From assembly GCA_023055505.1 (NCBI GenBank), contig JALIRH010000043.1, forward strand, positions 2,986,001 to 3,050,000: a stretch of DNA of 64,000 nt. Direction: 5' to 3'. Below, one piece after another: positions 1 through 12,500 of this stretch. Made by a program: the position numbers and the translations under genes. The DNA comes from Callipepla californica brunnescens. Lineage: Eukaryota > Chordata > Aves > Galliformes > Odontophoridae. The notes under the pieces were generated by a model. That model was not told the origin of the DNA, searched no databases, and saw only the letters and a program-made list of their open reading frames with translations. Each line of letters opens with the position of its first letter. Within the stretch, counting starts at the first letter, position 1.

Positions 1-390
1 TTTTCCCATTTTAGTTTTGTTAGTGCTGTGAATTCTGTAAGCTGTGAGCATCAGGTTCTATCTCTGACGCTTTCTAGGAATAAAGGTTCTGCAATTAGGA
101 CTTTGCTGACACTTTAGTTGATAAGTGAGGGAGATAAACCTACCCTTCCTCTAAAGCTGTTTTCTCTGCAGTACTAATATTAGGAAAAAAAAAAAAGATG
201 TATGAAGTGGTGCTTGGAGCTACTTTTATAAAACCTTTTCTGGTTGATAACACTGTAGTTCTCTGTGTGAGACTAATCTCTCTGTGGAGGCTGTTGTACA
301 GTTGTTATCCAGCATCTTCAGGCTGTGGGGCTCAGCATTATACATAGTCTGTTCCATTTTGCTTACGGTCTGACCTCTGTCCTCAAACAG
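1..390 (+). other. MLLT1: MLLT1 intron 1, 3' end
   Basis: It ends in a polypyrimidine tract and AG at 389-390. Exon 1 (encoding only about four residues in human) is not in the window. Nothing else is recognised. Confidence 0.8.
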
Positions 391-571
391 TGCACGGTTC
401 AAGTCAAACTGGAGCTGGGGCACCGAGCCCAGCTGCGGAAGAAGCCCACCACCGAGGGGTTCACCCATGACTGGATGGTGTTTGTGCGTGGCCCGGAGCA
501 GTGTGACATCCAGCACTTTGTGGAGAAGGTGGTCTTCCGGCTGCATGAGAGCTTCCCGAAACCCAAGAGAG
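391..571 (+). CDS. MLLT1: MLLT1 exon 2 (YEATS domain, first part)
   Basis: The acceptor is TCCTCAAACAG and the donor is G|GTGAGT. The exon encodes 60 residues from [15 protein letters not shown] to FPKPKR plus one base of the next codon. It contains the YEATS core strands and the acyl-lysine pocket residues His56, Ser58 and Phe59 (numbered with a 4-residue exon 1). Confidence 0.97.
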
Positions 572-3500
572 GTGAGTCATGTTTTGAAGATGGGTTTTAG
601 GTGTGAAACAGCACTGTGCAGTCTAGAGTGTCTTGTACTGTTGTATTTCTGGAAAATCTCCTCTTGAAGAGGAACAAAATATGCCTTCTTTGCACTAGAG
701 CCTTAACTTTGCCTTAACCACCTTTGTTTGAGGAAGGAGGGAGAGAAAGAGACCTTTCTGCTCGTAAAAGGTTTGGAGGTGAGGTGCTTTCTCCTCTCAG
801 GCAGCAGTACGTGCAAGACAGTGACAGCAGAAGGTGATTGGTGTCACCAAATGGGAAAGGCGGGTTTGGTTTGTTAATATTGGCCAACAAAAGCTGGAAG
901 CATGTGGTGGGTGAGAGGCCCCCAAACAGGGGACTAGTGTATGTGCTGGAGCAGGGATGCTTCTGGGCTGGTCCCTTGGTTTGTTTGGCGCAGAGCAGAG
1001 GGGCAGGGCTGATCTCTGAGACTGTGACAGGCCTGAGGGAACGGCATGGAGCTGTGTCAAGGGAGGGGCAGGTGAGGGTTAGGGAAAGGTTCTGCACCAG
1101 AGGGTGGTGGGCATGGCTCCAAGCTGCCAGAGCTTGAGGAGTGTTTGGACGACACTGTCAGTCACAGAGGTTGAATTTGGAGTGGTCCTGTGTGGAGACA
1201 GGGTTTGGATTTGGTGATACTTGCATACCCTTTCCAGCTCAGGATATTCAGTAATGTGTTTTCTGTAAGTGTTGGTGCAGTCAGCGAGGTTGGGAAGCTA
1301 CACAACAAAATAACACTGCAAAAAATGCAGGGCTGTTTTCTGCTGGATCAGTTCTTCGCTCTGAGTGTGCAGCAACATGAACCTTATTGTCGTGGGGCAG
1401 CTGGAATGCGTGGTGGAGGAGCAGGAATTGCCCTTCTTGGCAGCAGCCGAGCCTTAGATCTATTTGAGATTGTGTAACTGTGTTTGCAGCGTTGTTATTA
1501 TGTAGTGTTACCAGGAGTGCTGACTGCTTAGCAGTATTGCTATAAATTACTTTGTAATGCACATTCAACGAGATACTTTTTTGGGAGACTGCTGGTCACG
1601 CAGGTCGTGTTGGGGCTCCCTCCTGCACTGGTTGTTTGTGAGAGTCCACAACAGCAAGCAACTCTGAGGTCCTCGGCTCCCAGGGATGTGGATTTAGTGT
1701 GGATGTTAATAATATCTCCTTCAAACTGACGTAGTAAAACTGATGTATGATAAGGCAGTGCAGTACTGGGCTGGAAGCTAATTTGTAGAGCAGAAATTAC
1801 AATCTGCTGTGCTACAATTCTTGTCATCCAGTGTAATTACATTATTACAAACAACTGTACTGGGATAGTACATTGTCTTTGCTCAGTGGGTTGCCATGTC
1901 ATCTACCTTTAACGGGAGTTTTTCCTCTCCTCTTAGGTCTTAAACACTTTCTTAAGCTTGCTTATGTAGCCAGCATGCCTCTGACCAAAGAGTAGATTGT
2001 AGGTGAACTGTGTGGCCCACGCACACTTTCTAGTTCTGAGGGCTTTCTTCTGATGGTTCTCCCTTACGTGAAGCAAAATCTGTTGGTCACAGTGGGCTTG
2101 TGCCACAGGCAGACTGCTTCTCCTGTAGCAAGTATAATTTCTTAGAATGGGGCACCAAAGGGACAACAGCTGCTTGGAAAATAATCTTAAGATTCCATGT
2201 TGACACTGTTTTGGGGGGATTTGTGCTTTTTTTCCCCCACAAGTGGTAGGGTTTCTAGGCGAAAATTCGAGTAATTCTAGCGATTTTGAGTATTTTTAGA
2301 TAGGTTCTTTTTTTCCTGCAGTTGAATTTTCAATACTGCTTACTGGCAGAGCTGGGAATAATATATCCGTGCTACAGGAAAACTGGTGTGCTTTTTAGGT
2401 TTGAGGTACTGTTTCCTAATCATATTACTTGCAGTTCTTTAGAGAAAGTAAGAAGACGTGCACCAAATTCTCCTAATTACTTTATTGACTTGATTTACAT
2501 GTATTGTAGTGCATGAATGGTGTGCAAGTGCATCCGGTTCCTGAGAGGGAGAATTTCTGTGTCGGTCTCATGTTTCTGCTGGCAGTTGCTATGTATAGCT
2601 GTGCCGTGGCCAAGTGATCCTAGAATGCTTTGAGCTGGCTCTCACTGCACAGAAAGACAGCAGTAGGTGATAGGAAGGATTTAGTAACATGAAAACACAA
2701 CAGGTAGCGGAACGAGGAGCTGAGGCAGGAAGCACGTAGATTAATTTCTTAAAGTGATTAACTTTTGCAATCTGCATTCCTGCAGTAGGCAGCAGCACAC
2801 GGTTTCACCTCCCTCCATTTTCAGGCATGTGAAATAAGTAGCAGTGTTTACGTGCCCTTCAGGTTTGTTACGAGGCTGGGATGAGGCAGCTTGTAGTGTG
2901 GCCATTACGTAATTATGAAGATTAAGCACTGCAGGAGAGCACTCCAAGGGGAAAAACCAGCAACCCTGGTTGCACGTTGTCGTGTCTTGAGGAGTAAATG
3001 TTGGCATCAAAGTTAATTTTACTGTCTACTGTTCAGATCCTCACCTTTTGAGCTGTTTTCAAGATGGCTTTAACTGGAACAGCACGGGGATATAATTGTA
3101 TCACAGTAAAGAGGAGGGGGGGCAAGTCTTCCTGAGTCTGTGGTGCAGCATGTTTCATATTTCCTTTCTATGGGGGGAGCTAAACACAGACTTTCATGTT
3201 CTTCACGGAGCCCATGAGCACCATCCCATTGTGGTGGTGTCTTTTTTCCCCACAAAGATCACTGTTTTAACAAAGTCATCAGTTGTCAGAACCACGTTTC
3301 TTGTCTGACAGCTCGTTTTTGGCTCAGATTAAGAGGCATCCTATTCCAAGTTAACGTTTGTGTGTTCTCTTTTCAGTGTGCAAGGAGCCCCCGTACAAAG
3401 TGGAGGAGTCTGGCTACGCAGGCTTCATTATGCCCATTGAAGTGTACTTCAGAAATAAGGTAGAATCTGATTTCTGGACTTCAGATTGTTTTGAGCTGTG

Positions 3501-6500
3501 CCAGAGACTGAAACTGTCTGACAGAAGGACTCTAAATTATGTGACTGTTTTATGTGTGTGTTTTTTATTACTCTAATAAATAGAATTTAACTGGGAGTTG
3601 GAACCTCCTACCAGACATCAAAAGAAAGCTTTTGGCAGAAACGGGTTTGTATGGAAAGGTAATATCAGGACAGTGTGATGGCCCTAGAAGTTCTGCAGAG
3701 ATTGTGCTGCTTGTGGCAACCTTCTCTGCCATGAATAATATTAAACCAGTTTAAAATACGTTTCACAGTTGTGTAAGGAAATCGGTGTAAAACACTGATT
3801 CACAAACTTCTGGAGTTACTGTGTTGACTGGCAGTATATTTAAACAATAACTAATTTTTTGCAGGTTTATTTTAATAGCTGTAAAGGTATAACATTTGTA
3901 TGGGCCCAAGACAAAGAATTGCATTTGTGGAACAGGTATTTAAAGCTGTGTTAGAAATATTGTCATTTTGACGCAGTGCTCTTCCAAAAAAGAAAACACA
4001 AAATGTTTTAAATCGTAAGATGCATTGCCAACGAATGAGTGTTAAAATTTGGGATTTATTACTTGCTTTAAGTCTTACCACAGAGGTCACGTGCTGCATG
4101 ACTTGAAGAAGGTTATGAAAACAGAGATTTGGACACTTGCATTTGTATTAACTCAGTTTCAGTTAAATTGTTTTGTTAAGCACGGGTACAGAATCTTTCT
4201 GGTTTTGATTACTACTTCAAAAAAAAAAAAATAAAAAGGAGGGGGGGAGGGAAAACTGTTCTGCTTATTATTCCTGGGAGGGAACTTAGATAAATGAAAC
4301 AATAAAGCTTGAAGCTACCTCACAGTGATGTGTGCTCTCCCCCCACCCCTTCAGCTCTGAGCACAAACTGCTACCTCAGGTTGTGTGTACAGAGGACCAT
4401 TTATTGTGACCTAATTCTATCTAGCTTCAGCATCTTTTCCAGTGTACCTCCCACAAACGTGGCCGTCGTTTCCTTCTTAACCCTGATCAAGCACTCTTCT
4501 ATTCTCCTGGTGATGTCATTTTTGAATAATCAACGTTTTGGGGTTGTGGTTTTTTTATTTGCCCTACTTTCAGTCCAGGTTAATAATATGCCAAATAATG
4601 AGATTGAGGGACTGCCTCAAGAACTCTTTGCTTGCAGCTTGTTTTTGGGCGGGTGGGGTGGGCCTCAAGGATGTGAAGAGCAGTGGCAGTTCAGGGATAG
4701 GAGATGAAATCTGTTGGTAGAACAGCTCTTTTGCTAAGCACTGAAGACTGACTTGAGTGCACAAAAAGCGAACAAAAAGGAACACCAAAAATTGCCCCCA
4801 CTGTGAAGGCTTAAAAGCAGTTTGACTTCTGTTGGCGTGTCCAAAGTTTTGGTTGGCAATCAGGAAACTCTCTGCCTGTGTTTTACGTTGGCTCATTTCA
4901 GGTTCAAAATCTTATTACGTTCCTGACCAAAATGTGTGAGCTTCCCTGTGCTAATTGCTTGTACTGATTGCAATGGGTGAGATGTTTTCTTCCACCTTCT
5001 TTTTTTTCACTCTTCCTTTTTTCACCCAATCTGTTCTCATGTATGTCTCCAGTGGCCTGCTTTCACTTCTCAGATCCTTCTCTCTCGTTTCTGCCTCTCC
5101 TGTATCTCTTCGTGGGTGCACTTGTTTGCACTGTCTCCATCTGTATGCTTTCTTTCTCTCCATTCCTTATACGTTCCTCACAGAACACAGGACCAGCAGC
5201 TCTTAACCCACCCAGGATCATCTGCTTCTGTTAACACATCACTGCATAGGTGTTCTTTGCAGCTTCAGGGATGCAATGGCCTTTGTACATAAGGGAAATC
5301 GTGTCCTCTGTTCTTGGTGGAAACAGTGGAAGGAGCAGTTAATTCGGGAGAAGGTGGTTGGCTTCTGGCATGTCAGTCTTCAGAAGCATTAGAAATAAGT
5401 AGGAAAACAGTGTTAGTTGTGAAGTGCTCATCAAAAACACAGCACAGGGACGTGTATTGTGGAGAAGTTCTTTTCCACTTTAAGTTATTTAATTGACTAA
5501 TTAAGGTGTTCTGTCAGCAGTGTTTGAGGGAGAACATGGTAGCTGCATTCTTCCAGTGCATCGTTTGAGCAGAGAGATGTTTCCAGGCTCAGCCACGAGC
5601 TTGAGATGTATGAGCTATGCTGAAGTCATTTAAAATTTGCTCTTATTGCTTATAGTGGTTGTTCCATCTTTATGTCAGCAAATGTTATCCTCTCTGCCCA
5701 TTTGGAGGCTAAGCTTGGTCCGTATGGATGCTGGAAGTTCAGGAGCTGCTCACTGAGGAGAATTGGGCTCATCTGATGCCCTGTGCTCAGACTGTCCCAA
5801 ATAGGAGGAGTTTTGTGAATATTTTCAGTGGTTGGATCTCGAGGAAATGTAAGAGGTGAATACAGCTGCGAAGACAAAAATGCAAAGGCTGGGATGTAGT
5901 AGAAATCAAAACGTGGGGAAAAAAGAGAAGGGTGAATGGTGAAGGCTTCCAACACGGTCTTATTTTCTCTTTCATTGAAGAATGTGACATTAGAGTACCA
6001 AATAAATAAGTATTTACTACTTAACGACCATATGTTCACTCTGATCTCTGTAAACCTGTTGACACTGGTGGGGATCAGCTGTTGCGTGGGGAGCATATAT
6101 TGTTCTGAACTGATGACAGCATTTTGCAGCATTTGGGACTCATCCCTGAGTGAGTCTTTCCAAGGGGGTATGGATTAATTTGGGGATGGGATAAAACCAC
6201 AGTGTTGGAGATGGCTGCCTGGGATGAGTGGGGTGGCTCTCTGTGGCCATATGCTCCCTGCATTCTAGCACGTTTTTGTTGATTGAAGTGTATCCTCTCA
6301 GTTGAAACAAGAGCTGTAAAGGCTTTGGGATTTGTTTATTGATGCATGTTTAGCTTTGTAAAGGTGAGAGGAAAAAGGATTTGAAGTGGGAGTGAAGTAA
6401 TCTTGGAAGGCTGATCTTTGCCATGGTTGGCTGGAACTTTTTTCCCCAGTTGAAGCCTCTTTTCTTAGCAGTTTCCTTTCTCTGTTCTAATTTGTTACTG

Positions 6501-9500
6501 AGATGATAAATAGTGGTTGTCAGAGCCAGCGTGCTCTTTGCTTTGGCTGATGAAAACAGGCCTGCTCACTGCTAAGGAACTGGTTTACTAAGAATGGCTT
6601 CAGTGTGTTTTTAATGAACCTCGTCAGGGATTTTTTAGGCAAGTCTGCATAGAGCTGCCTACCAGCTCCTCCATGGCAGAGACCTTACTGTGCCTTTTTG
6701 GAGCTCTTGGCCCCGCTGGGGCTTTTGATTCCTCCCCATCAGACAGAGAAGTACCAACAGAGCATTAGGAATGACACAAGAGCCAGTTCTTGTCTTAAAC
6801 ACAGTTATGCCTATGCCTTGTTGGCATTCACTTGTCCTTTGCTGTCGTTCAGTCCTTCATGAGGTGTTTTCTCAGTCGTGTCCTCTAAATCACAGGATAT
6901 ATGTGTTTTGGATATTGCTATGAACATGGAGAGCTCGTGTCTGACTTCTGGAGAGCCCCAGGAGCCAATGCTGGGAGCTCTGCAGTCCCACTCAGTGCTG
7001 CTGGCCAGCTGTAGCCCTGCAGCTGAACCTGAACAATAAATGTCAGGAGCTCAGCAGGTTAAATAATAAAGCTTCTGGAAACACCGTTGACTAATGATAC
7101 TGGATCATCTGGGAATTTTTGGACTGAAACTGTTAGTATGTTATTTCTATTTTTAAGTCCTTTGTGTTCCTTCCTGTAACGAGGGCCGCTGCAAGTGGCT
7201 TCTGGTGCTTGAATCAATACAAACTGGGTACAACAAGCGTGGTGCTGTTTTTCTGGTACTCCTCCCCACCACGTTTCAACAGCCCTGTTTCTTCTTTCTT
7301 GGCAGCGTTGTCTCCAGATCCCTGTCTTGCAGTGGCAAACGCTTTAATCTGGAGGCTGTCGTAGGGTGTAACTTCAGCTTCAGTTACATGTTTGCATCCC
7401 AATGAGATAGGTCAGTTCTTTACCTTCGCGTTATTCTGATTTAAGGCAGTTTGAATCTTCCAGAGAGATTCAAAATGAAAACATACATGTTTTCCCCCTT
7501 TCTCCAACAGTTACAGAAGTATTACATAAAAGCAGGCACAAATGGTCCTGTCTTTCAAGTGGGAGCTCGGTGAGAAGGCTGTGTATGAGTGCACGTGGCA
7601 GGAGGGGTGAAACCAAGAGCAACCTGGAGCTAAGGGTGAGCTGTGTTAGCTGGAGAACTGCTCCTGAGGAAGGTGCTGGGAGGAAGGTCTGTGTTGATGG
7701 AGGGTGTTTGGTTTTACCCTACAGATCGCTGTGTTCCTGGGCAGGGTCTGTGCAGGTCTGAGGACAGGAGGGTACGTTTCACCCCTCACTGTTTGCTTGC
7801 TGCTTTGGAAGTTGTGCAGGGAGTAAAACTGGGCATTGTCCGTGCTGGAAGTGCAAGCATTTGTTACTCACGTTTTTGAGGTCTGTGCTGTGTGACCTGA
7901 CCTGCCAACCCCGCAGTGCTTTGCGTGCTGCTGAGCAGTGAGTCTTTTCTTTTACTTGTTTCTGTCCTAAATCCATACCCATTATCTGCATCCATCCTTC
8001 CCTCTGCCCTGGCTGAAAGACCTGTGCTGTGTCTGGATCTGCTGGTGCTTGGTGCATTGCTGTGTCTGGATCTGATGGAGAGGAGGCAGGCAGTGCCTGG
8101 CAAGGGAGCACCGTGGAGCAGCAGCCAGCATCATATCGTGGGCTTGTGAGAGATGCTGGAAAGCTTCTATCTGAGCAGAGACTATTCTCCTAACATTCAG
8201 AGAAAGCTAAAGGCTTCAAGTGCAAGCTGCTGCAAAATGCTGGTCGGCTATTTCGATAAACTCCAGAGAATCTCAACAAAGATCAGAGTGCCTCGTGAGC
8301 AGGGTGTAACATAAGGCTTTAAAAGCATAATATTGCCCTACTTGGTTTTAGTGCAGCAGGACACAGGGCAGCCCAGGGGTTGGACTGGCTGGGTGTGGAA
8401 GCAAGGCTCAACTCTGCAGGGCTCATTTATACGGCGTTACGAGGCTGGTATGGGTGAATGGCCCCGTCAGGCTGCATCTGTGGCAGAAGGGAAGTGCTGC
8501 TGGATGTTATGGTTATTGAATAACCATGAGGCTGCTTCCTTGGTGTGCTAGATTTTTTGTAGATAATGTTGTTTTATGGCTTTCTAAAAGTGATTTATGA
8601 GCTTCATGCGCACGCTACCAGTGAAATCCTTTTGATTTGTGTTAAGTGGCAAAGGGCACACCCTGCCTTAAAAAACAGGACGAGGAAATTTTAACAAAAG
8701 AGTTTGAAAAATTCCTGCCCTTACGAGCAGTGCCAGAAGAACTTTAACCCATTGCTTCAGAACTCGAAAGAAAAACAAAGCAGCTCCAACTGCAGCAGCT
8801 GTCAGCACAGACAGGAAGCTGGAAGTAGTGAAAATAAAGCATAACTTGCTCAGGTTTGGGGGTCGGTGGTGGGGCAGGCAGGACTCACACTGCAGGGGTT
8901 TGGCAGTGCCTGGGCCCTAACGTGGTGGCTCACCTGTCTGCTTTATCTCACACAGCTGAGGTGTGAGGGGCAGATATGAACTGGAAGTAAGGTTTGTGTT
9001 TTTTCTCAAAGGGAAAGAAAAATACGCAGAGAAAGCGTCTCTCCTCTTTTTGGTTTTGCTCGTCAGCTGCAAGGCTCCAATATGGGATGGTGGAATCCTT
9101 GCAGTAAAGCTTAGCTCTCCTTTATGGATGCTACTCAGCCAGGAGCAGATAAGTGGTGCTGCAGGGTGAAAACTTCCTGGGGAATGTGTAAATCCCAACG
9201 TCTTATTCAGAAAAATTCCCAAGTGTGGCTTTCTGTTGGGGATATGTAGGTCCAGGTCAATTGAGAGAGGTTTTCTGTGGCTTTCTTCTTTCTTACCCCC
9301 TCCCCCCAGCTCTTAATGGTTGTTTAGAGGGGAGAACCTTTTAGGGAAGACCGGATGGGTTAAACTTTGGAGTGCCTTGAGCTGTAATCATTAGCAGCCA
9401 GTGAAGGCAGTAAAGGGTGTTTATTTGCAGCTTTTAGCTTTGAGACTTTTGTACTCCTTCTTTTAGGAGTGCTGTAAGCTCAACTATTCACTTAGATGAG

Positions 9501-12500
9501 GTCTTCTGATGTCCTGAGCTGATACAAAAGGTATTTTAATGACGGTGGTACTTGGCTAGGACTTGGTTCCCAGACAGATCACCAGCTGGGAGCTGGAGAA
9601 AGTAATGTTTTAAAGCTGCCTTAATTTTACAAAAAATTAAGGAAGAAAACAAAAAGTAAAATAAAATAAAATAACAAAGGAAACTCATCACAGAGATCTG
9701 GTAAATATTTTATTTGGGAGGTTCTGTGAGAGCCTATATGAAAAAATGGAATACCTGAGATGAAAGGGAAGTGAATCTTCTGGTTTTTGATCCTGCTCTG
9801 AAAGCAAAGGGGCAAATGCCAAAGCAGAGCTCTGACCGTGTGCTGCTGTAAGGGCCTTTGACCAAAGCCTGCTTCTGCTGATGCATCCGAGACCAATTGA
9901 TTCCATGTTGTAAACCAGGAAAAGCATTTTAGAAACAATTCCTAGGCCACATTTGGATTACTGTTCATCCTTCATTTAAGTTTATTAGACTTTGAGGGAC
10001 CCTCTACAGCTGCTGTTTTAACTCCAGCGTAAGCATGCACATGCCGAGCTCGCTAATGATTTGGTTAATGAGAACAGTCCTTGCAGGGAAGAAGAAAATG
10101 ACAAGGGGGGGTTCTTCTCATTCGTGTGTGTTAGCAGATGCTGAACGCTTTCAAGTAGGAGTGTGTTCTTCAGGAGTTTTCCAGGAGATGTTCTGCAGAC
10201 CCTTGTGTAGGTAGCACGCTCTTATTTGTTAATTTGAGACTTTTTTATTGCGTGTGGCTGCTTAGATGTCTGCCTTCCCTCGTTTGGGGGGACCTTAACT
10301 CCCAGGTGGGCTTCCAGTGCTGCCTTTGATGTAAACCAGGTGTGGTAAGAGCGCTTTTCATTATTAGGAGAATAGTTTGTACAAGCAATGGCTTATTTAG
10401 CGATGCCGGCATCCCCTAAGCAAGCAGCAGGAATCAGTGTGGTCTGAAGCTGTTTGTTGCTTCAACCTATTTTCAGCAAATCTAATGTCTCGGGCTGGAA
10501 GCCTGCGGCATCTGTTCCCATACAACAATGCAACTGCACCAGGAAATCAAGCTGCTGGATATGAATTGTGGAAAAGACTGCTGTGCAGCTGCTTGATGTT
10601 GAGCACTGAATGGGGCATATGGGATGCATTCGTGTAAATACCGAACGCACTGTAACAGGAGAGTCGATTTTGCCACCGTGGAGTTTTCATCTTGAAATGC
10701 AGAGTGCAGGATAACGCTGGGAAATGGCACATCGATGTTTCACAGCGCAGGAACAGCACGAGAGATTGGCCTTTGGGGGAGTGGGGGCAAAGAGATTTCC
10801 AGTTTGTGTACAGCCCGTGCACGGTTCGTGCTTCTGCAGCAGGTGGAGCAGGAGCAGCGAGGCGCAGACAGCGTGCATACAGCTTGGGATTGCTTCAGTG
10901 GAAGTGCCCTTGGAAAGTTCAAAAGGCCCCGATAGCATCCCATTCAGCTCCTGCAGAATGCATGCTGAATAGGATTTCACCAAATGAGTCATCCTTTTAC
11001 TATTGTGTTTCATCTTTCCTCCGTAGCCACGGAGATGCTGCAAGTTCAGAAGCTCTCCCCTCCACACGAATAAAGGGCTGTGGGTATTTTTAATATTGAC
11101 AGTTATAGTTCAGCTGCTTCCCAGAGGAGCCGGGGTCTGAATTCGATTAAAAACAGAGTAGTAGTACAAAAGCTGTGATTTTACTTTCCTAGAATGACAT
11201 AATGCTTTTAAACGGCCCACTGCAGTCGGTGTCCTTCCCCATGCATCTCTTTTTGCAGCAGAAAGCAGTGCCCAAGCTTCTGGTGGAAGGTATGTTAACT
11301 CGAGGCGTTTGAGGTACAAGCTGTTTGTTTTCCAGCCTTGGAAAGTGCTCTGATCTCATGATGAAAAACGATGAATGCAGCACTTATTCAGTGGTTTACT
11401 TGGGATTCTCTGGAGTGACTGTCTGCATCCTCTGACTCAGGGTGCTTGCCAAACGTCTTCCTTTTTCCCAAAGTCTGTCTTGTTTTTAGGAGGAGCCGAA
11501 AAAGGTTTGTTTCACGTACGACCTGTTTTTGAATTTGGAGGGAAATCCACCGGTGAACCACCTTCGTTGTGAGAAACTGACTTTCAACAACCCCACCAAG
11601 GAATTCAGACGCAAACTCATTAAGGCCGGAGGGGTAAGTGCCAGCTCAGAGAGCTGAAGAGCTTCTGTTGAAATGTGTGGGGATTTAGTTTTGTTCTGAG
11701 GTTTCTTTCTCCTTGAGCTCAGCCCGGTAAAGCTGCAGCCCTCTCCATTTGTTTCAAGGACCCTGCCAGCTTTCCCTGCTGGTGCTGTGAGTGCAATGCT
11801 AGAAGCAGAGCGAAGCCGTTGCTTGTGTGATTAGTGGTGCTTTATTTTCAATTAAAACGTGACTGTTCACATCGAGGCAGTCAGACCCCCTCTGGAAACG
11901 GCGCTCTGTGGGTGCTGTGTGCTGTCTGTTGGGCAGCCAGGGTGATCTGTGACCTTCCAGTGTCACGAGATGCATCTGTATAGAAGAGCTCAAGGAAGAG
12001 AGAAGCTTCCAGTGTATTCCTACTCATCTTGGCCGCAGGAGAGCTTAATAGATAGCATTTCTTGGTCAGTGAATGTCCTCTAAAGCAGGGTTTGGCTGCT
12101 TGTGACTTAGCTAATAAAAAATAAATGGAAAATACTGGAACTTAGAGGAAAAATGGGTGTGGGAGGGAGGAAAAAAAAAAAAAAAGCTGTGCTCTTGAAG
12201 GCACAATAAGGATGTGAGTTCCAACATACAGTTTTGGATAAACTGCTACTTCTGGGAAATTAATATGCAGTGATAGAGTGAAGAAATTATCCTGAAATAA
12301 GCAAATTAGTACAAGCCAGCCACACAGTACACGAAGTTATAAAGCAGAGGTTGTCATGACTGTCCTGAGACACTCCTGTATATAATAGTGCATAATTCTG
12401 GTTTCTTTAAGGCCTTTATTCAGGACAGTCTTCATGGCTGGCCAAGTTTTCTTTGGAAAAGCATCTTTCTAGCCTGAAGAATTAAAAGAAATATATATAT

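Noticed and set aside
5650..6132. 160-residue minus-strand frame in MLLT1 intron 3
   Set aside because: No domain, no splice or promoter context; chance frame in AT-richer intron sequence.
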